This document shows, one piece after another, positions 1-10,937 of a DNA stretch of 64,000 bases. The position numbers and the translations under genes were made by a program. Source of the stretch: Aradus depressus (lineage: Eukaryota; Arthropoda; Insecta; Hemiptera; Aradidae). The stretch covers positions 2,170,001 to 2,234,000 of the forward strand of contig OY759225.1 in the NCBI GenBank assembly GCA_963662175.1. Reading direction: 5' to 3'. The notes under the pieces were generated by a model. It was not told where the DNA came from. It made no database searches and saw nothing but the letters and a program-made list of their open reading frames with translations. Position 1 is the first letter of the stretch. Every line of letters starts with the position of its first letter.

Positions 1-220
1 ACAAGACGAACGATTCACTCTATTTTTACTGACACTCTCTAACTGCTCTCATCATCTTTAGCTAGTCCTGTGCGCAGTTTGCTACCCATACAAGCCCACA
101 TGGCGCAGGTCAGTATGTCCTCAGTAAGGAAACCAAGCCAACAGTTCCTATACCGTGTACACAAGACGAACGATTCACTCTATTTTTACTGACACTCCCT
201 TAACTGCTCTCATCATTTTT
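1..220. repeat. 160-bp tandem repeat cut by the window edge
   Basis: The block starting ACAAGACGAACGATTCACTC at position 1 recurs at 161 with only a few changes, so the period is 160 bp. The second copy breaks off near 218. The array may continue left of the window. No coding potential is seen. Confidence 0.8.
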
Positions 221-1388
221 CAAGCTCTATATTTACCTAAAATTTCGGCTGTCATTTAATTTTTTTTTTTTTTTTTTTTTTTATTTGAGGTAGCAACCTC
301 TGTCGGATATTTATTTGACAGCGTGACAAGGGTTGCTCATTGCGTTGGAATGTGATCGGTACACAAAAAGAACTAGCTACACGAACTAGCTCTGTTTATT
401 TATAGTTCCAGTTCAAAATAGTTTAAGACGTGTTAGGGAGGGGGGGAGATAGACCGGAGCAATGCACTTCACGTTTCTTTTTTTCCTGGGCTCAACAACG
501 TTTTTTACGTTTTTCGTATAAGAAAAGAAAGGATGATGCGGGTATCCGGCAGGCAACAAGCTGGCTTCCTACCATGTTTAATTCCCCAGCAGTAAGCACT
601 GTAGGGGGAGGTACGTCTAATTTTCACCGCAATTTCATATTTTCCAAAATCCCCGATTTCATAAATGAAATTTCAGCCATATCGGCCGAAGAGAAGAGGT
701 TCAGGAGAAATGAAATGAAAATAAATATTATTATTCTGGGAGGTCCCCTAAAAATAAATACCTAGTAAAGAACAGAAAACAATGAAATATAGTATCAGTA
801 TGACGTATAAATAAATAAATAAATAAATTAGTGCTACATTGGAGAAAAAGTAGACAATTATAAATATAGATAAACAAAAGATTAACATGAAAAAACATAA
901 AATTAACAGATTTTTTATGAATAAAAAAAAATAAAAATATCTATATAAAATAAAAGAGAATATGTAAAAAATAAAGGAAATCTATATAAATAAGAAAAAA
1001 ATAAAATATCGACAGAGCATACAAATACTATGAAGGTTGATTATAAAAGAGAAGGGAGGATGCCCAGACAAGGGTTGAGATGAAATTAGTTTTAGAGTAG
1101 GGGCTAGATAGAGAAGTGGGAGGAGAAAATAGAAATAAGATAACAAAAAAAATAAATAAATGCATGATAAAAATATATAAATGTGTAAAATGAACAAAAC
1201 AGGAATAATATTGATTATGATCGAATAATTTTGAAAAAAAAAACATATATCATCATACATATAAAGCTGAAAATGTCTGTGCCTTGTACCGCTATAACTC
1301 ACCAACGGCTTCATGCATTTCATTAATTTTTTAAAAAATTTGTTCGTCATCGTCTGTTGAAGGTTATAGGCGCATTAGTACCTCAATA
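221..1388. other. AT-rich non-coding stretch with DR1 fragments
   Basis: It holds a poly-T run (about 260-282), a DR1-like fragment around 610-710 (AATTTCATATTTTCC, then CAGCCATATCGGCCGAAG), an ATAAATAAATAA run near 806 and long A/T-rich low-complexity sequence. The 111-codon frame at 430-765 crosses the DR1 fragment and resembles no protein I know. I see no gene. Confidence 0.5.
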
Positions 1389-1642
1389 TCTGGTCCATCC
1401 CAGCATCAACCCACGCAATCTTTGTAACTCAAAAACCACTGCAATGATTAATGAGGAATCTTTTTGAATAAATTAGTTTTAGCTCCAGGATGGTTGTCTA
1501 TTTTTTAATCAACCCCTGGTCCATACCAGCATCCACTCACGCAATCTTTGTAACTCGAAAACCATTGCAACGATTAATGAGAAATCTTTTTGAATAAATT
1601 AGTTTTAGCTCCAGGATGGTTGAAGTCAATGTTTTAATCAAC
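1389..1642. repeat. Two-copy tandem duplication, ~126 bp unit
   Basis: The block from TGGTCCAT at 1391 to AATCAACC is repeated from 1517. Both copies carry ACGCAATCTTTGTAACTC and TTAGTTTTAGCTCCAGGATG. A few substitutions separate them. Frames that cross the unit are not gene-like. Confidence 0.8.
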
Positions 1643-2450
1643 CTGGTGGTCACAAGCGTTCTCAAGTACGCACTGACTAGGACGTCCACTGATGCTAAGT
1701 ATTCACTAGCTGTGGTTTCCGCCGTTGAATGGCGCGTACTAGCCATGGTGCCCAGGGGTCCTAAAAACTTACTAGCTGGGATGTCTGCCGTTGAAGGACT
1801 ATAAGCGTTATTCCGTATGAATAATTGAACATTATAACATCATGAATGTACTATTGAAGAATTGAAATGGACTCGAACGAGAGATATTAGGAGAAAAGTC
1901 AAAGTTCCCGGGCAACGCCGGGTATTACTGCTAGTGTATAATAAATTTAATGTAGGTATTTTAATAATTCCAAAAATATTGGCCCTTTTTGGTCTCATTC
2001 TATTTAATTTATTTTCTCTTCATTTAAAAATACAATATTTCATCCATCAGGACATTTTCAAGTACAAACAGAAAAATATTACATAGATATGAACGTATAA
2101 AAATTAACGTTGTTAGTTTAATATCAAATCTAAATATTGTTTCTCTTACTTACATTATAACATCCTCATTGCTTGTTATGCTATGAAACATTATTTTATA
2201 TAACATAGCGTGTCCAAATCTAACATATATTTCCAACATCTTAATTATGCTTCTGTAAAAAAGTATTACCAAAATATCTCACTGTAATATTTTTTAATAT
2301 TACTTATAATTATTGAAATTATTAGAAATCATTGTAAAATACTTTTTTTTCTCTTCATTATGGTTTTTGGTTCAAAAATGTATGTTTTTATAGACAGTTT
2401 CTATTTGGATAAACAATTGGAGGTTAATTAGTTATCGATATATTTAAAAA
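1643..2450. other. AT-rich sequence, no recognised feature
   Basis: No gene, RNA or repeat was recognised. The left 200 bp is less AT-rich; the rest is strongly AT-rich with no frame resembling a protein. Confidence 0.4.
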
Positions 2451-2460
2451 CAGTTTTTTT

Positions 2461-2813
2461 TAGGTTAGGTTAGGTTAGGTTTTATGACTCATGCCCGGGC
2501 TTTAACAACGAGGTCATATCGCCTACTACCAGAGCGCTCTTTCGTCACTCTGGTGGACATGAGCCCGACTCTACTATGGGAGTCCTAAATTTTGCCTACC
2601 CTAAATTTTTATTCATCTAGGTTAGGGGTCTTTAACGAGTATCTGACATCGTACAGGCTAGGGCCCATCGCTTAACGTCCCATCCGAAGGACGGCGTGCT
2701 TACGTTTATTTTACCTCCCAGATAAAATAAACTAAGGGCCTCGGTCGGGCTACGAACCCACGACCTTGAGCTCAGAAGTCAAGCACGCATACCACTGAGC
2801 TACCGGCGCCCTC
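2461..2813 (-). mobile_element. SINE-A copy, full length
   Basis: tRNA-derived SINE. On the minus strand it starts AGGGCGCCGGTAGCTCAGTG (A box), carries a B-box region changed to GGGTTCGTAGCC, and ends with GGGCATGAGTCATAAAACC and four TTAGG-like repeats. CAGTTTTTTT at 2451-2460 is repeated at 2814-2823 as the target duplication. The head resembles tRNA-Ala. Such elements are transcribed by RNA polymerase III and moved by a LINE reverse transcriptase in trans; that is family knowledge, not seen here. Confidence 0.92.
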
Positions 2814-2823
2814 CAGTTTTTTT

Positions 2824-3554
2824 ATATAACATCAATTATTTGGATTTTTACATTTAGATTTTTCATTTTTATATTATTTATTATCAAAATCGTATATATT
2901 GATACGAATTGTGGATATATAATGAAAATTAATAACTAAAAAAAAAAGGGGGGAGGGGGGACAATTCAAAAATCCTAATAACTGCCGATATAATGCATTT
3001 ATCGATAAAAAATATAGTATGAGGAGGGATAACTTTTTGTACAGCTTTAGCGCTCATCCAAAAAAATAAATAAATAATAATAAAAAATAACTTAAGAATA
3101 TTTGCGTTATTATGAAACGCTAAGTGGGTTTTGTTTCTCCATGTAAATTTGGTGCTAAAATAATATTTTCATTGTGTGTTTCATTGTGAGGAGGTAATGT
3201 TTAGTGTTGTCTCTGAAAACAGACATGGTTGTCGACACAGTCGGAAGGTTGTCGACCCAGTCATCGCACTACTGTCTGTTCTCTTCCTGCTGGCTTCTGT
3301 CCACTACCTACATGACATGAATTCAATGAGCACCCTCAGTCTTCCGTGTTCGGATTAATGACGCTTTTATTATCTTCTTGAAAGTCCAAAAAATAATATA
3401 TTTCTCTTCTTCCCCCGAAACAATGTTTACCAATTTTGCAAATAGTTTTACTTCAGCAATATTCGTTGTTTATGTAATCTGTGGAAAAATATCTATCAAG
3501 AGTTTTCACCTGAATTTTAAGAGTTTTGGTTTGAAAGTCTTAAAATGCACGTAA
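2824..3554. other. AT-rich sequence with a DR1 fragment
   Basis: A DR1 fragment lies at about 2965-3055 (CCTAATAACTGCCGATATAA, then TAGTATGAGGAG). The 60-codon frame at 3176-3358 resembles no known protein and has no supporting signals. Confidence 0.45.
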
Positions 3555-3556
3555 TA

Positions 3557-3941
3557 TGAGGAGTTTGGAGCCAGAGCGGACCAACTGGTTGAAACTGAAC
3601 AGGAAGAAAATGGTAATTGAAAATTGAGTACATTTTGTTTATCTACATAAATGGGCCCCAAATATTTATTTATATTTGAAATTTTAGAATAGTATTGGAT
3701 GAGTGATCCCTTTTTGTGTTCTATAAAGTTTTTGAAGGCCGTATGATCCATTGTGACTTTGAAAATATATGCACAAAATATTTGTGGACTAAACTTAAAG
3801 TGCTGCTATCTATCACTGAAGTGAAGAAACTAAGTGATCCACACTGGTTTTGAAAAAAGGGAACCTATGCCAACATCAGGATGGTAATAACTCATTTTCC
3901 GAAAAATTGTGGGTTGGTCCGCTCTGGCTCCAAACTCCTCA
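3557..3941. mobile_element. MITE with perfect terminal inverted repeats, TA target
   Basis: TGAGGAGTTTGGAGCCAGAG and the following CGGACCAAC at 3557-3585 are matched exactly in reverse complement at 3913-3941, giving a 29-bp perfect terminal inverted repeat. TA flanks both ends (3555-3556, 3942-3943), as expected of Tc1/mariner-type transposition. The 385-bp interior has no transposase, so the copy is non-autonomous. The perfect arms suggest recent movement or strong constraint. Confidence 0.85.
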
Positions 3942-4412
3942 TATATACTAATATATAAAATGCTTTAGTGTATTTGAGCTAATCTCGAAAACTACTTAAC
4001 AGATTTGGATAATTCTTTCACCGTCGGCAAGCTTTTTTTTTTTTTTCGGTGGACATAGGCTAAACATTTTCATGCACTCGTAAGCAAGTCAGAGAGATAA
4101 AGCCTTCCAACTGCCATTTATTGCATGCGCTGCTTAAACCTTTGAATATACATCAAAATAATGTAATAATGATTTATTGGCAATAAAAATGTGTACAAAA
4201 AAGTACTCGACAGCACATATCTATAACTATAATATGTATAACAGATACTTAACTTTTTTTTATACAGAGATAATTGTGAAACACTTTATTTTTTTATAAC
4301 AAATAGACTTCAATAAGAGTTTTTATATTTATATATAAATCTGTAGGTAGTTTTGTCTGCCCGTGTCTTTGTAACAAGCTGGCACAAAAACTAATTAAAT
4401 GTCGTATGTAGT
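3942..4412. other. AT-rich sequence, no recognised feature
   Basis: It contains a T run near 4034 and AT-rich DNA. Nothing coding or repetitive was recognised within the window. Confidence 0.4.
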
Positions 4413-5283
4413 CCTTATAAGCCCAGTTCAAACGTAGTCCATGTGGCGTCTCCAAATTTCACATATCGTGGGTATAAAGTCCAAGTGTAGACACCCACAA
4501 GGGAGAAGCAAAAAACTGTTTTCTGTTTAATCTACCATAAATTGGTATAAATAATAAATATACTAATTTTGTAAATAATGTTTCCGTTGAAATGAAATAA
4601 TTATACTAAGCTGATTGTTTTACCCGTAATATGTAGGGATGGGTATAGATTAACCGATTAATCGAAATAATCGATGTTTTGGTAAAATAATCGGTGGTTT
4701 TTTAATCGATGTCATCTGGGTTTGATTAATCGGATAATCGATGATTATTTAACGATTATTAAATTTTTAATTAAAATTACAACTCATCCGAAAAACAGGA
4801 GAAAAAAAAGAAAAATGAATTAATTATAATTCATCCGAAGTGCAACTCGCCTAAAAAAGTGGGAGGAGACTATCGTATTGACTATCGATACAACACAGTG
4901 CCTCTGTGGTGAACTGGTGATAAGTAAAAAGTAACCTTCTAATAGTTCTACTTCTAATTCTAATATCTAATCATTTGTGTTTTGTCATTTGTGAGTTGTG
5001 ATTGACTGATTGTATTAACTTTTGTTTGTGCGTCCGATTAATCGATTATTTAACCAACAATTATAAGTGTATCGATTTATTAGTATGAAATAATAATTGA
5101 TGTCAGTAATCGATGTTTAGTTGATCGATAACCATCCCTAGTAATAAGGTGCCATCTATCGAAACAAAAAAAAAGTCATTTTGACATTCTTGTGGGTTAC
5201 TACATTTGGCCGTTACACCCACGATATAGCATCCTTATTAGACCCGTTTCTAATGTAGTCCATGTGGCGTATCCCAAATTTTG
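4413..5283. repeat. Inverted- and direct-repeat composite around a hAT-like insertion
   Basis: About 4463-4505 (ATCGTGGGTATAAAG, then GTAG, then ACCCACAAG) pairs in reverse complement with about 5180-5226. Outside this, 4413-4460 and 5230-5283 share a direct repeat containing GTAGTCCATGTGGCGT. The arms enclose the element at 4634-5140. I read this as an older inverted-repeat element interrupted by a later transposon; its own family is unknown. Confidence 0.6.
4634..5140. mobile_element. Non-autonomous hAT-like element (507 bp)
   Basis: The ends are TAGGGATGGGTATAGATTAA and ATCGATAACCATCCCTA, giving short terminal inverted repeats. They are flanked by near-identical 8-bp sites, GTAATATG (4626-4633) and GTAATAAG (5141-5148), the usual hAT target length. 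The interior is full of ATCGATTAATCG-like palindromes and has no transposase frame. Confidence 0.75.
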
Positions 5284-5385
5284 AACGGGGGAGAGGAATA
5301 AAAAATAGCTTTTAAACGGCTGGTTGACTTTTCGAGGTTAATGTATACAAACAAACATTTAGCTAATCAAAGTTCCAACATTAGA

Positions 5386-5711
5386 GAGGGCGCCGGTAGC
5401 TCAGTGGTATACGTGCTTGACTTCTGAGCTCAAGGTCGTGGGTTCGTAGCCTGACCGAGGCCCTTAGTTTATTTTATCTGGGAGGTAAAATAAACTTAAG
5501 CACGCCGTCCTTCGGATGGGACGTTAAGCGATGGTCCCGAGCCTGTACGATGTCAGGTACTCGTTAAAGACCCCTAACCTAGATGAATAAAAATTTAGGA
5601 CTCCCTTAGTAGAGTCGGGCTCATGTCTACCAGAGTGACGAAAGAGCGCTCTGGTAGTAGGCGATATGACCTCGTAGTTAAAGCCCGGGCATGAGTCATA
5701 AAACCAACCAA
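5386..5711 (+). mobile_element. SINE-A copy, full length
   Basis: A tRNA-like head (A box TAGCTCAGTGGTATACG, degenerate B box GGGTTCGTAGCC) is followed by the common SINE-A body and an AAACCAACCAACC tail. The 11-bp target duplication CCAACATTAGA is perfect (5375-5385 and 5712-5722). The minus-strand frame at 5524-5718 is only the SINE body. Confidence 0.92.
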
Positions 5712-5722
5712 CCAACATTAGA

Positions 5723-6190
5723 TCACATGGATATTTGATCTATCTGTACAATAGAGGGATGGCGCTGCTAACATGGGTTTAGAGTTGTGAATTGAACACA
5801 CGAGGGTGGGGGGGACACTCAAACCAACGGAGTCAAAATCATTAATATTAACATTTTTTGTAAAATTTTGTAAAGTTAGAAACCGGGCAAATAACTACTA
5901 ACCTATTTAAAGTTTCTAACCTTCAGTAACCTGCTGGTACGAGTATGCACACTATTCTGCCTCTTTTTATCATATACAAATCTGTTTCTCAAGTAATAAG
6001 GTACATTATCGTTGCAGAAGACCGTTTAAAGTTGATGAACACCGTTATGGGAATGTAGCTTCTCTTAAGAAGAACACACTTTCCAAATAATATCAACACA
6101 GCTATAATGATATGATACTCATCTCAAGTGATCTGATGTGCAGAGGAGAGAGAGGGCACAGTGCTTATCATAACACCTCTTCAAATATTA
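5723..6190. other. No recognised feature
   Basis: Mixed-composition DNA without a convincing frame, RNA gene or repeat. Confidence 0.4.
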
Positions 6191-6194
6191 TAGT

Positions 6195-6265
6195 TATTAT
6201 GACTCATGCCCGGGCTTTAACTAGGAGGTCACATCGCCTACTACCTGAGCGCTCTTTCGTCACTC
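6195..6265 (-). mobile_element. SINE-A 3'-end fragment
   Basis: Only the last ~70 bp of SINE-A remains (ATGACTCATGCCCGGGC, then GAGCGCTCTTTCGTCACTC), joined directly to a DR1 fragment. Confidence 0.8.
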
Positions 6266-6420
6266 AAAATGTATGAGGATTCAGCAGCTGTCACGTAAGT
6301 CAACTATGGATTTTTAGCCCAAACGGTCGATGGTTTTGAAGGGAGAGTGAAAACTTAATTGATTAAATCGTGCTGGGGAAGTACATGGCTGGTGATTTAA
6401 CTATTTTTTCTTTTCATATT
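6266..6420 (+). repeat. DR1 right-end fragment
   Basis: It carries the DR1 right half (TATGAGGATTCAG, AAGTCAACTATGGATTTTTA) and the terminus CTGGGGAAGTACATGGCTGG. Confidence 0.75.
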
Positions 6421-6660
6421 GCTGAAAGCTTAACGAAGTATAGAGGAAAAATACTATGTTGAGTTTTCCTCAAATTCAGTTTTTCAAATCCTTTAGTTCC
6501 AATAATGAAAAAAAAAATTTTTGTATCCATGTGTATGTGAACACTGTAATTCCCGATTGGATGAATACATTCAGTCAAATCCGCCAGTGGATTGAGGATT
6601 AACTCTAAAACACTCATAATTGCCTAATTCGTGAAGGATATTGGCACGAAAATTTTATAT

Positions 6661-6948
6661 AGGTTAGGTTTTATGACTCATGCCCGGGCTTTAACTACGA
6701 GGTCCCTACTACCAGAGTGCTCTACTGTGGGAGTCCTAAATGTTTATTCACCTAGGGCAGGGGTCTTTAACGAGTACCTGACATCGTACAGGCTCGGAGT
6801 CATCGCTTAACGTCCCATCCGAAGGACGGCATGCTTATGTTTATTTTACCTCCCAGATAAAACAAACTAAGGGCCTCGGTCGGGTTTCGAACCAACTTTT
6901 CTTGAGCTCAGAAGGCAATCACGCTGACCACTGAGCTACCAGCGCCTT
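6661..6948 (-). mobile_element. SINE-A copy, internally deleted
   Basis: Tail AGGTTAGG, body and tRNA head (GAGCTACCAGCGCC) are present, but part of the body around the ATATCGCC and GCGCTCT segments is missing. The target duplication is unclear. Confidence 0.85.
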
Positions 6949-7059
6949 CAAAATAATATCTCCCCTTTACCATGCTGAAAATCAATAGGTGTTGCCTTAT
7001 GATATTCTGGAAACGTATAAAATTTCGTCTCATATAATCTATCGGGATTTTATAGACAG

Positions 7060-7350
7060 TTTTTTACTTTCCCGGCTATACGAAGTATAGCGGAAGTTAT
7101 GTATTCGGCCAGAAATTCGATTTCCAGTTTTCAACTAAATTTCATATTTTCCGACACTCTGATCCCAAAAACCGGTGGGGAGGGTAGGGAAATTGATTGT
7201 GTCCGTGAACACGATAACTCCCGATAGAATTAATATAATATCTAGAAGCCCTTAAGGACGAAATATATTAATTTAACATGAGGATTCGTAATTAAAAATT
7301 TAATTGATAAATTCGTACTGGGGAAGTACATTGCCGGTGATTCACCGACG
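7060..7350 (+). repeat. DR1 copy with terminal hairpin
   Basis: DR1 begins with the hairpin (TTTCCCGGCTATACGAAGTA, then TAGCGGAAGTTATG). GATAACTCCCGATAGAATTA follows, and the copy ends CTGGGGAAGTACATTGCCGG then GTGATTCACCGACGAC. No coding frame. A further degraded hairpin follows at about 7412-7452. Confidence 0.8.
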
Positions 7351-7460
7351 ACATTTTACATTTTTGAATCTCTACATCGATTCTCTACATCGAATTTCTA
7401 CATCGAATTTCTGGCCAATTACATAACTGCCCCCATACATCGTACCGCTGGGAAAGTAGA

Positions 7461-8126
7461 ACACATGGTGGCTAATATAATCCCGGGAAAGACACAATGA
7501 GAGAGCGGAGATTGATAAGCGTCCCCCCCTCCCATTCTCTCCTTATCACAGAGCCTCTCTACGTGTCTCCACTGCTGAAGACCCACGATAGACACATATC
7601 GACCAATTTGTGTAACCTATTCACATAGACAGTAGTGATTGTAGGATATTTTCAAAAAGTGGCCCACTTGTCTGTGGCAAGTGGGCCGTCTGTGAGACTG
7701 CCCAACTCTAGTTCACAGTGCCTCCTGGCGGAACACTTCCTAACTGTCCTCATTCCCATCGCCTACTTCATGAGAACATCACATGCACTAATTGCAATTA
7801 ATAATATGATTACAAACAGAGAGATCGCTCCAGTGAATTTTTGTGTTTTTCAGACCCTGTAAGACATATGAATAAAGTACACCTCCATGGAAATATATGA
7901 CTGTGTGTAAAGCATTGTCTTAGTCAGGCATTAATTACTGAATCGTACTAAATTTCATCTCGATACATCACATCGACCAGTTATCGAGGTTTTTGAGTTG
8001 AGCCCCATCCTCTGAAACCCTCCCCCCCTCCTTCTCTTCGGCAGATTCGACTCAATAGTTTTCGTCCTTATAGGGTTTTAGTAGGTAACACAGATAAAAT
8101 TTCAAACCGATATGCCCATTCTGCAG
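7461..8126. other. Unassigned DNA, then DR1 (minus)
   Basis: 7461-7920 has no recognised feature; the 75-codon frame at 7635-7862 resembles nothing known. From about 7927 a minus-strand DR1 copy is seen (AAATTTCATCTCGATACATC, then GTTGAGCCCCATCC). Confidence 0.5.
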
Positions 8127-8315
8127 GGGGGGTGGGGGGGGGGGGGGGGGGGGGGGCTCAAGCTGAAGATCACGGTTTCGGAACCCGACCGAGATCCTAG
8201 TGTTTTATCTGAGAGGTGAAAAAACCTTGAGCACGCCGTTGTTCGGATGGGACGTCGGGCTCATGTCCACCAGAGTGACGAAGAGCGCTCTGCTAGTAGT
8301 TAAAGCCCGGGCATT
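8127..8315 (+). mobile_element. Degenerate SINE-A after a poly-G run
   Basis: A G-only run (about 8134-8156) replaces the SINE 5' end. After it, GGGCTCAAGCTGAAGATC, a B-box relic (GGTTTCGGAACCCG), CACGCCGTTGTTCGGATGGG and AAAGCCCGGGCAT identify a diverged, internally deleted SINE-A. Confidence 0.7.
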
Positions 8316-8715
8316 TTTTAATCTTCAGCTATAAGAAGTTATGTTACCGGTCACAAATTTTATAGGTACTGTTTCCAAAGAAATTTCATGTCTTCCTACA
8401 TCAAAGATTCCAAAAATGAAAAAAAAATCTGTCTGTGATACAATAATGATAACTGCCGTTAGAATAAAAGTATCGACCCGAAATATTATATGAGTCTACA
8501 ACCCGAAAATGACGAACTTATGAATTAGGAAAGGCTAAACTCAAAAACTCTAATTACTGCCCCATGTAATGAATTTATCAACATAAAATTTAGTATGAGG
8601 ATTTAGGAGCCCCTGTAAGTCAACTATTGATTATTAGAGGCAGGTTTTGGAGGGGGAGCGAAAAGTTAATTGATTAATTCCTTCTGGGGAAGTACATTGC
8701 CGGTGATTCGGTTTA
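8316..8715 (+). repeat. DR1 copy, near full length
   Basis: It starts with a degraded hairpin (TTCAGCTATAAGAAGTTATG), passes through both internal modules (ATAATGATAACTGCCG and TAATTACTGCCCCATG) and ends CTGGGGAAGTACATTGCCGG TGATTC. It can be used to define the family. Confidence 0.8.
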
Positions 8716-9023
8716 TTTTTTTAAATTTTGACCACGACTCACGAATAAAGAAACATTAAAGACTCAAAATGTGCAAGTTATCATTTTTTTATATCGATGT
8801 TTTATCATTTATTTATCAGTACGTATTAAGATGATATTGCAAGACAAATTAAATTAAATATCTTATCGGAAACCCTGAAATATAATTCGCCATTTATTTT
8901 AATATCTAAATAGAACCATTAAGCTATACAGGTTGTAAAATAAATATATAGTCTGACCCCTCGCAAATATTATTATTTCATGTTAGCCGGCTTTCGAGGT
9001 TGCTCACATCATCATACTTACTA

Positions 9024-9250
9024 ACTGAGCTCCAGATCGCGGGTTTCAAACCCGGCCGAGACCCTTAAGTTTTTTATCTGAAATGTAAAAAAATCTTGAG
9101 CACACCATCCTTTACATCGATGACTCCGAACCTGTGCTATGTCAGATACTCGCTAAAGGACTCCCATCGTTGAGTTGGGCTCTTGTCCACCAGAGCGACG
9201 AAATAGCGTTCTGGTGGTAGGCGATATGGCCACAGTTGAAGCTCTGACAA
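9024..9250 (+). mobile_element. Diverged SINE-A
   Basis: GAGCTCCAGATCGCGGGTTT, CAAACCCGGCCGAGACCC and a body relic (AGCACACCATCC, ACCAGAGCGACG, GGTAGGCGATATGGCC) identify an old SINE-A subfamily. Confidence 0.7.
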
Positions 9251-9346
9251 TAGTCACAATAACTATAAGAAAAAAAAAACTTTTAGGAAAAAATATTAAA
9301 AATCTGTTATATTCATAGTGTCATGCATTTATTTTAACCCTTAGAA

Positions 9347-9955
9347 CAGGGGTAGCCAACCCAAATGATGTTGCGGGCCACTTTGGAAATTAATTATTAT
9401 CCCGCGGGCCGCATATAAAAATATATATCCCCATATTAGATTTGGACCCACTNNNNNNNNNNNNNNNNNNNNNNNNNNNNNNNNNNNNNNNNNNNNNNNN
9501 NNNNNNNNNNNNNNNNNNNNNNNNNNNNNNNNNNNNNNNNNNNNNNNNNNNNNNNNNNNNNNNNNNNNNNNNNNNNNNNNNNNNNNNNNNNNNNNNNNNN
9601 NNNNNNNNNNNNNNNNNNNNNNNNNNNNNNNNNNNNNNNNNNNNNNNNNNNNGGACCCACTACCAAAAATTTTTAAAACAGAATGAATTATTATTATTGT
9701 TTTTATTATTATTCATACATATAAACGTAGATAATATAATAATGAAATTAGGTAATAATAATGAAATGATCGAATAATATGTAATTTATTTAATTAGTGA
9801 GATATTTGTTTCTCAACTCTTTCACTTAGCTTTTGCAAGTAGATCTCAATGCGTGTATTTACACATGTTTTGTGAAAAAACATATTTTGTAAAATTGTGA
9901 TGAATTTCACGGGCCATAAAATTATTCAAGGCCGGCCGCGGGTTGGCCACTCCTG
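9347..9955. mobile_element. Non-autonomous hAT element with 8-bp target duplication
   Basis: The termini CAGGGGTAGCCAACC and GGTTGGCCACTCCTG are inverted repeats of the hAT type. They are flanked by a perfect 8-bp duplication, CCTTAGAA (9339-9346 and 9956-9963). The GC-rich subterminal GCGGGCC blocks are also inverted. 200 bp of the interior are unsequenced, so a transposase remnant cannot be excluded, but the visible size fits a MITE. Confidence 0.9.
9453..9652. other. Assembly gap (200 N)
   Basis: Exactly 200 N. GGACCCACT sits immediately on both sides (9444-9452 and 9653-9661), so the flanks may overlap and the true gap length may be quite different. Confidence 0.95.
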
Positions 9956-10160
9956 CCTTAGAATATACATATTATGCGTATACATAAACATAAGTAAATT
10001 CGATAAATGGTATGTTAATTGTTATCACTTATTTTGTGTTATTTATTTATTTTTATGAACTATTCATTCAGCGCATATAGATAATATTGTTTTTGTGTGT
10101 ACTTTAGCCTTTAGACTAAGGCAACCTCGAAGGCCGGCTAGCATGAAATAATAAAAATTT

Positions 10161-10571
10161 GTAAGTGATATAAATAATCATTTTCTACCTTCCAATATCA
10201 TCCTTTTCATTACTTCTTCCCAGGCGAAGTGATCATTATAATTTTTTTTGGAGTTAGGTGATCGAAAAACATGAAATTTTATCTAAAACCCGAATTTTTG
10301 ATTGATTACATAACTTCCCCTATACTTCATAAAGCTAAAAAAAAAAAACATATGTGGGTTGTCTCACTGGAAACTGTTTTCTGGTTGAGGTTTAAGAGTG
10401 ACTGCCAGAGATAGGTTAGTTTATTTTTATTGGGTCATATCACAACACACATCCTGTCAAGATGGAGACAGAAAAAAGTTGAAGAGAAAAAATAACCCCC
10501 CCCCCCCCACCCCCCCCCCCCCCCCCCCCCCCTCTGGGTAAATAAAAACAGGTTTGTGTTAAGGACAGGTT
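10161..10571. other. DR1 hairpin end and poly-C run
   Basis: About 10255-10340 is a minus-strand DR1 end (TGATTACATAACTTCCCC, then TATACTTCATAAAGC). 10497-10532 is almost pure C. The rest is unassigned. Confidence 0.55.
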
Positions 10572-10937
10572 CATTAACCGGAAGGAGCGGGAGGTCGAGG
10601 TAAGTGGAACCTGAACGGAACTGACTATATGTGAGTCATAGAGCAGAGATTATGTATCGATATGTATAATGTATTATCAGCGACTTACAGTAAATGATCC
10701 ATACTACAGTGAGTAACATACTTGATGACAGAGCTTCATATCAAGTAGGCCCATTAACCGGAAGGAGCGGGAGGTCGAGGTAAGTGGAACCTGAACGGAA
10801 CTGACTATATGTGAGTCATAGAGCAGAGATCCACTCGATGTATCGATATGTATAATGTATTGTCAGCGACTTACAGTAAATGATCCATACTACAGTGAGT
10901 AACATACTTGATGACAGAGCCTCATATCAAGAGACCC
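10572..10937. repeat. Recent tandem duplication, ~180-185 bp unit
   Basis: CATTAACCGGAAGGAGCGGG at 10572 recurs at 10752. The two units are almost identical; one difference is a 5-bp insertion (CCACT) in the second. The start of a third unit (CCCATTAC) follows at 10935. High identity implies a recent event. Confidence 0.9.

Larger units (their letters stand above)
8964..10160. repeat. Long element bounded by ~40-bp inverted repeats
   Basis: TTATTTCATGTTAGCCGGCT then TTCGAGGTTGC at about 8970-9003 recurs in reverse complement at about 10119-10152 (GGCAACCTCGAAGGCCGGCT). The same motif recurs at about 17026, also next to a degenerate SINE-A. The pair encloses a diverged SINE-A (9024-9250) and a hAT element. 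No target duplication was found, so the family is unknown. Confidence 0.55.

Noticed and set aside
2461..2480. TTAGG repeats as telomeric DNA
   Set aside because: Only about four units, and they form the tail of a SINE with target duplication.
5386..5460. SINE-A heads as true tRNA-Ala genes
   Set aside because: They have A and B boxes but cannot form a complete cloverleaf with acceptor pairing, continue into a common body, and carry target duplications.
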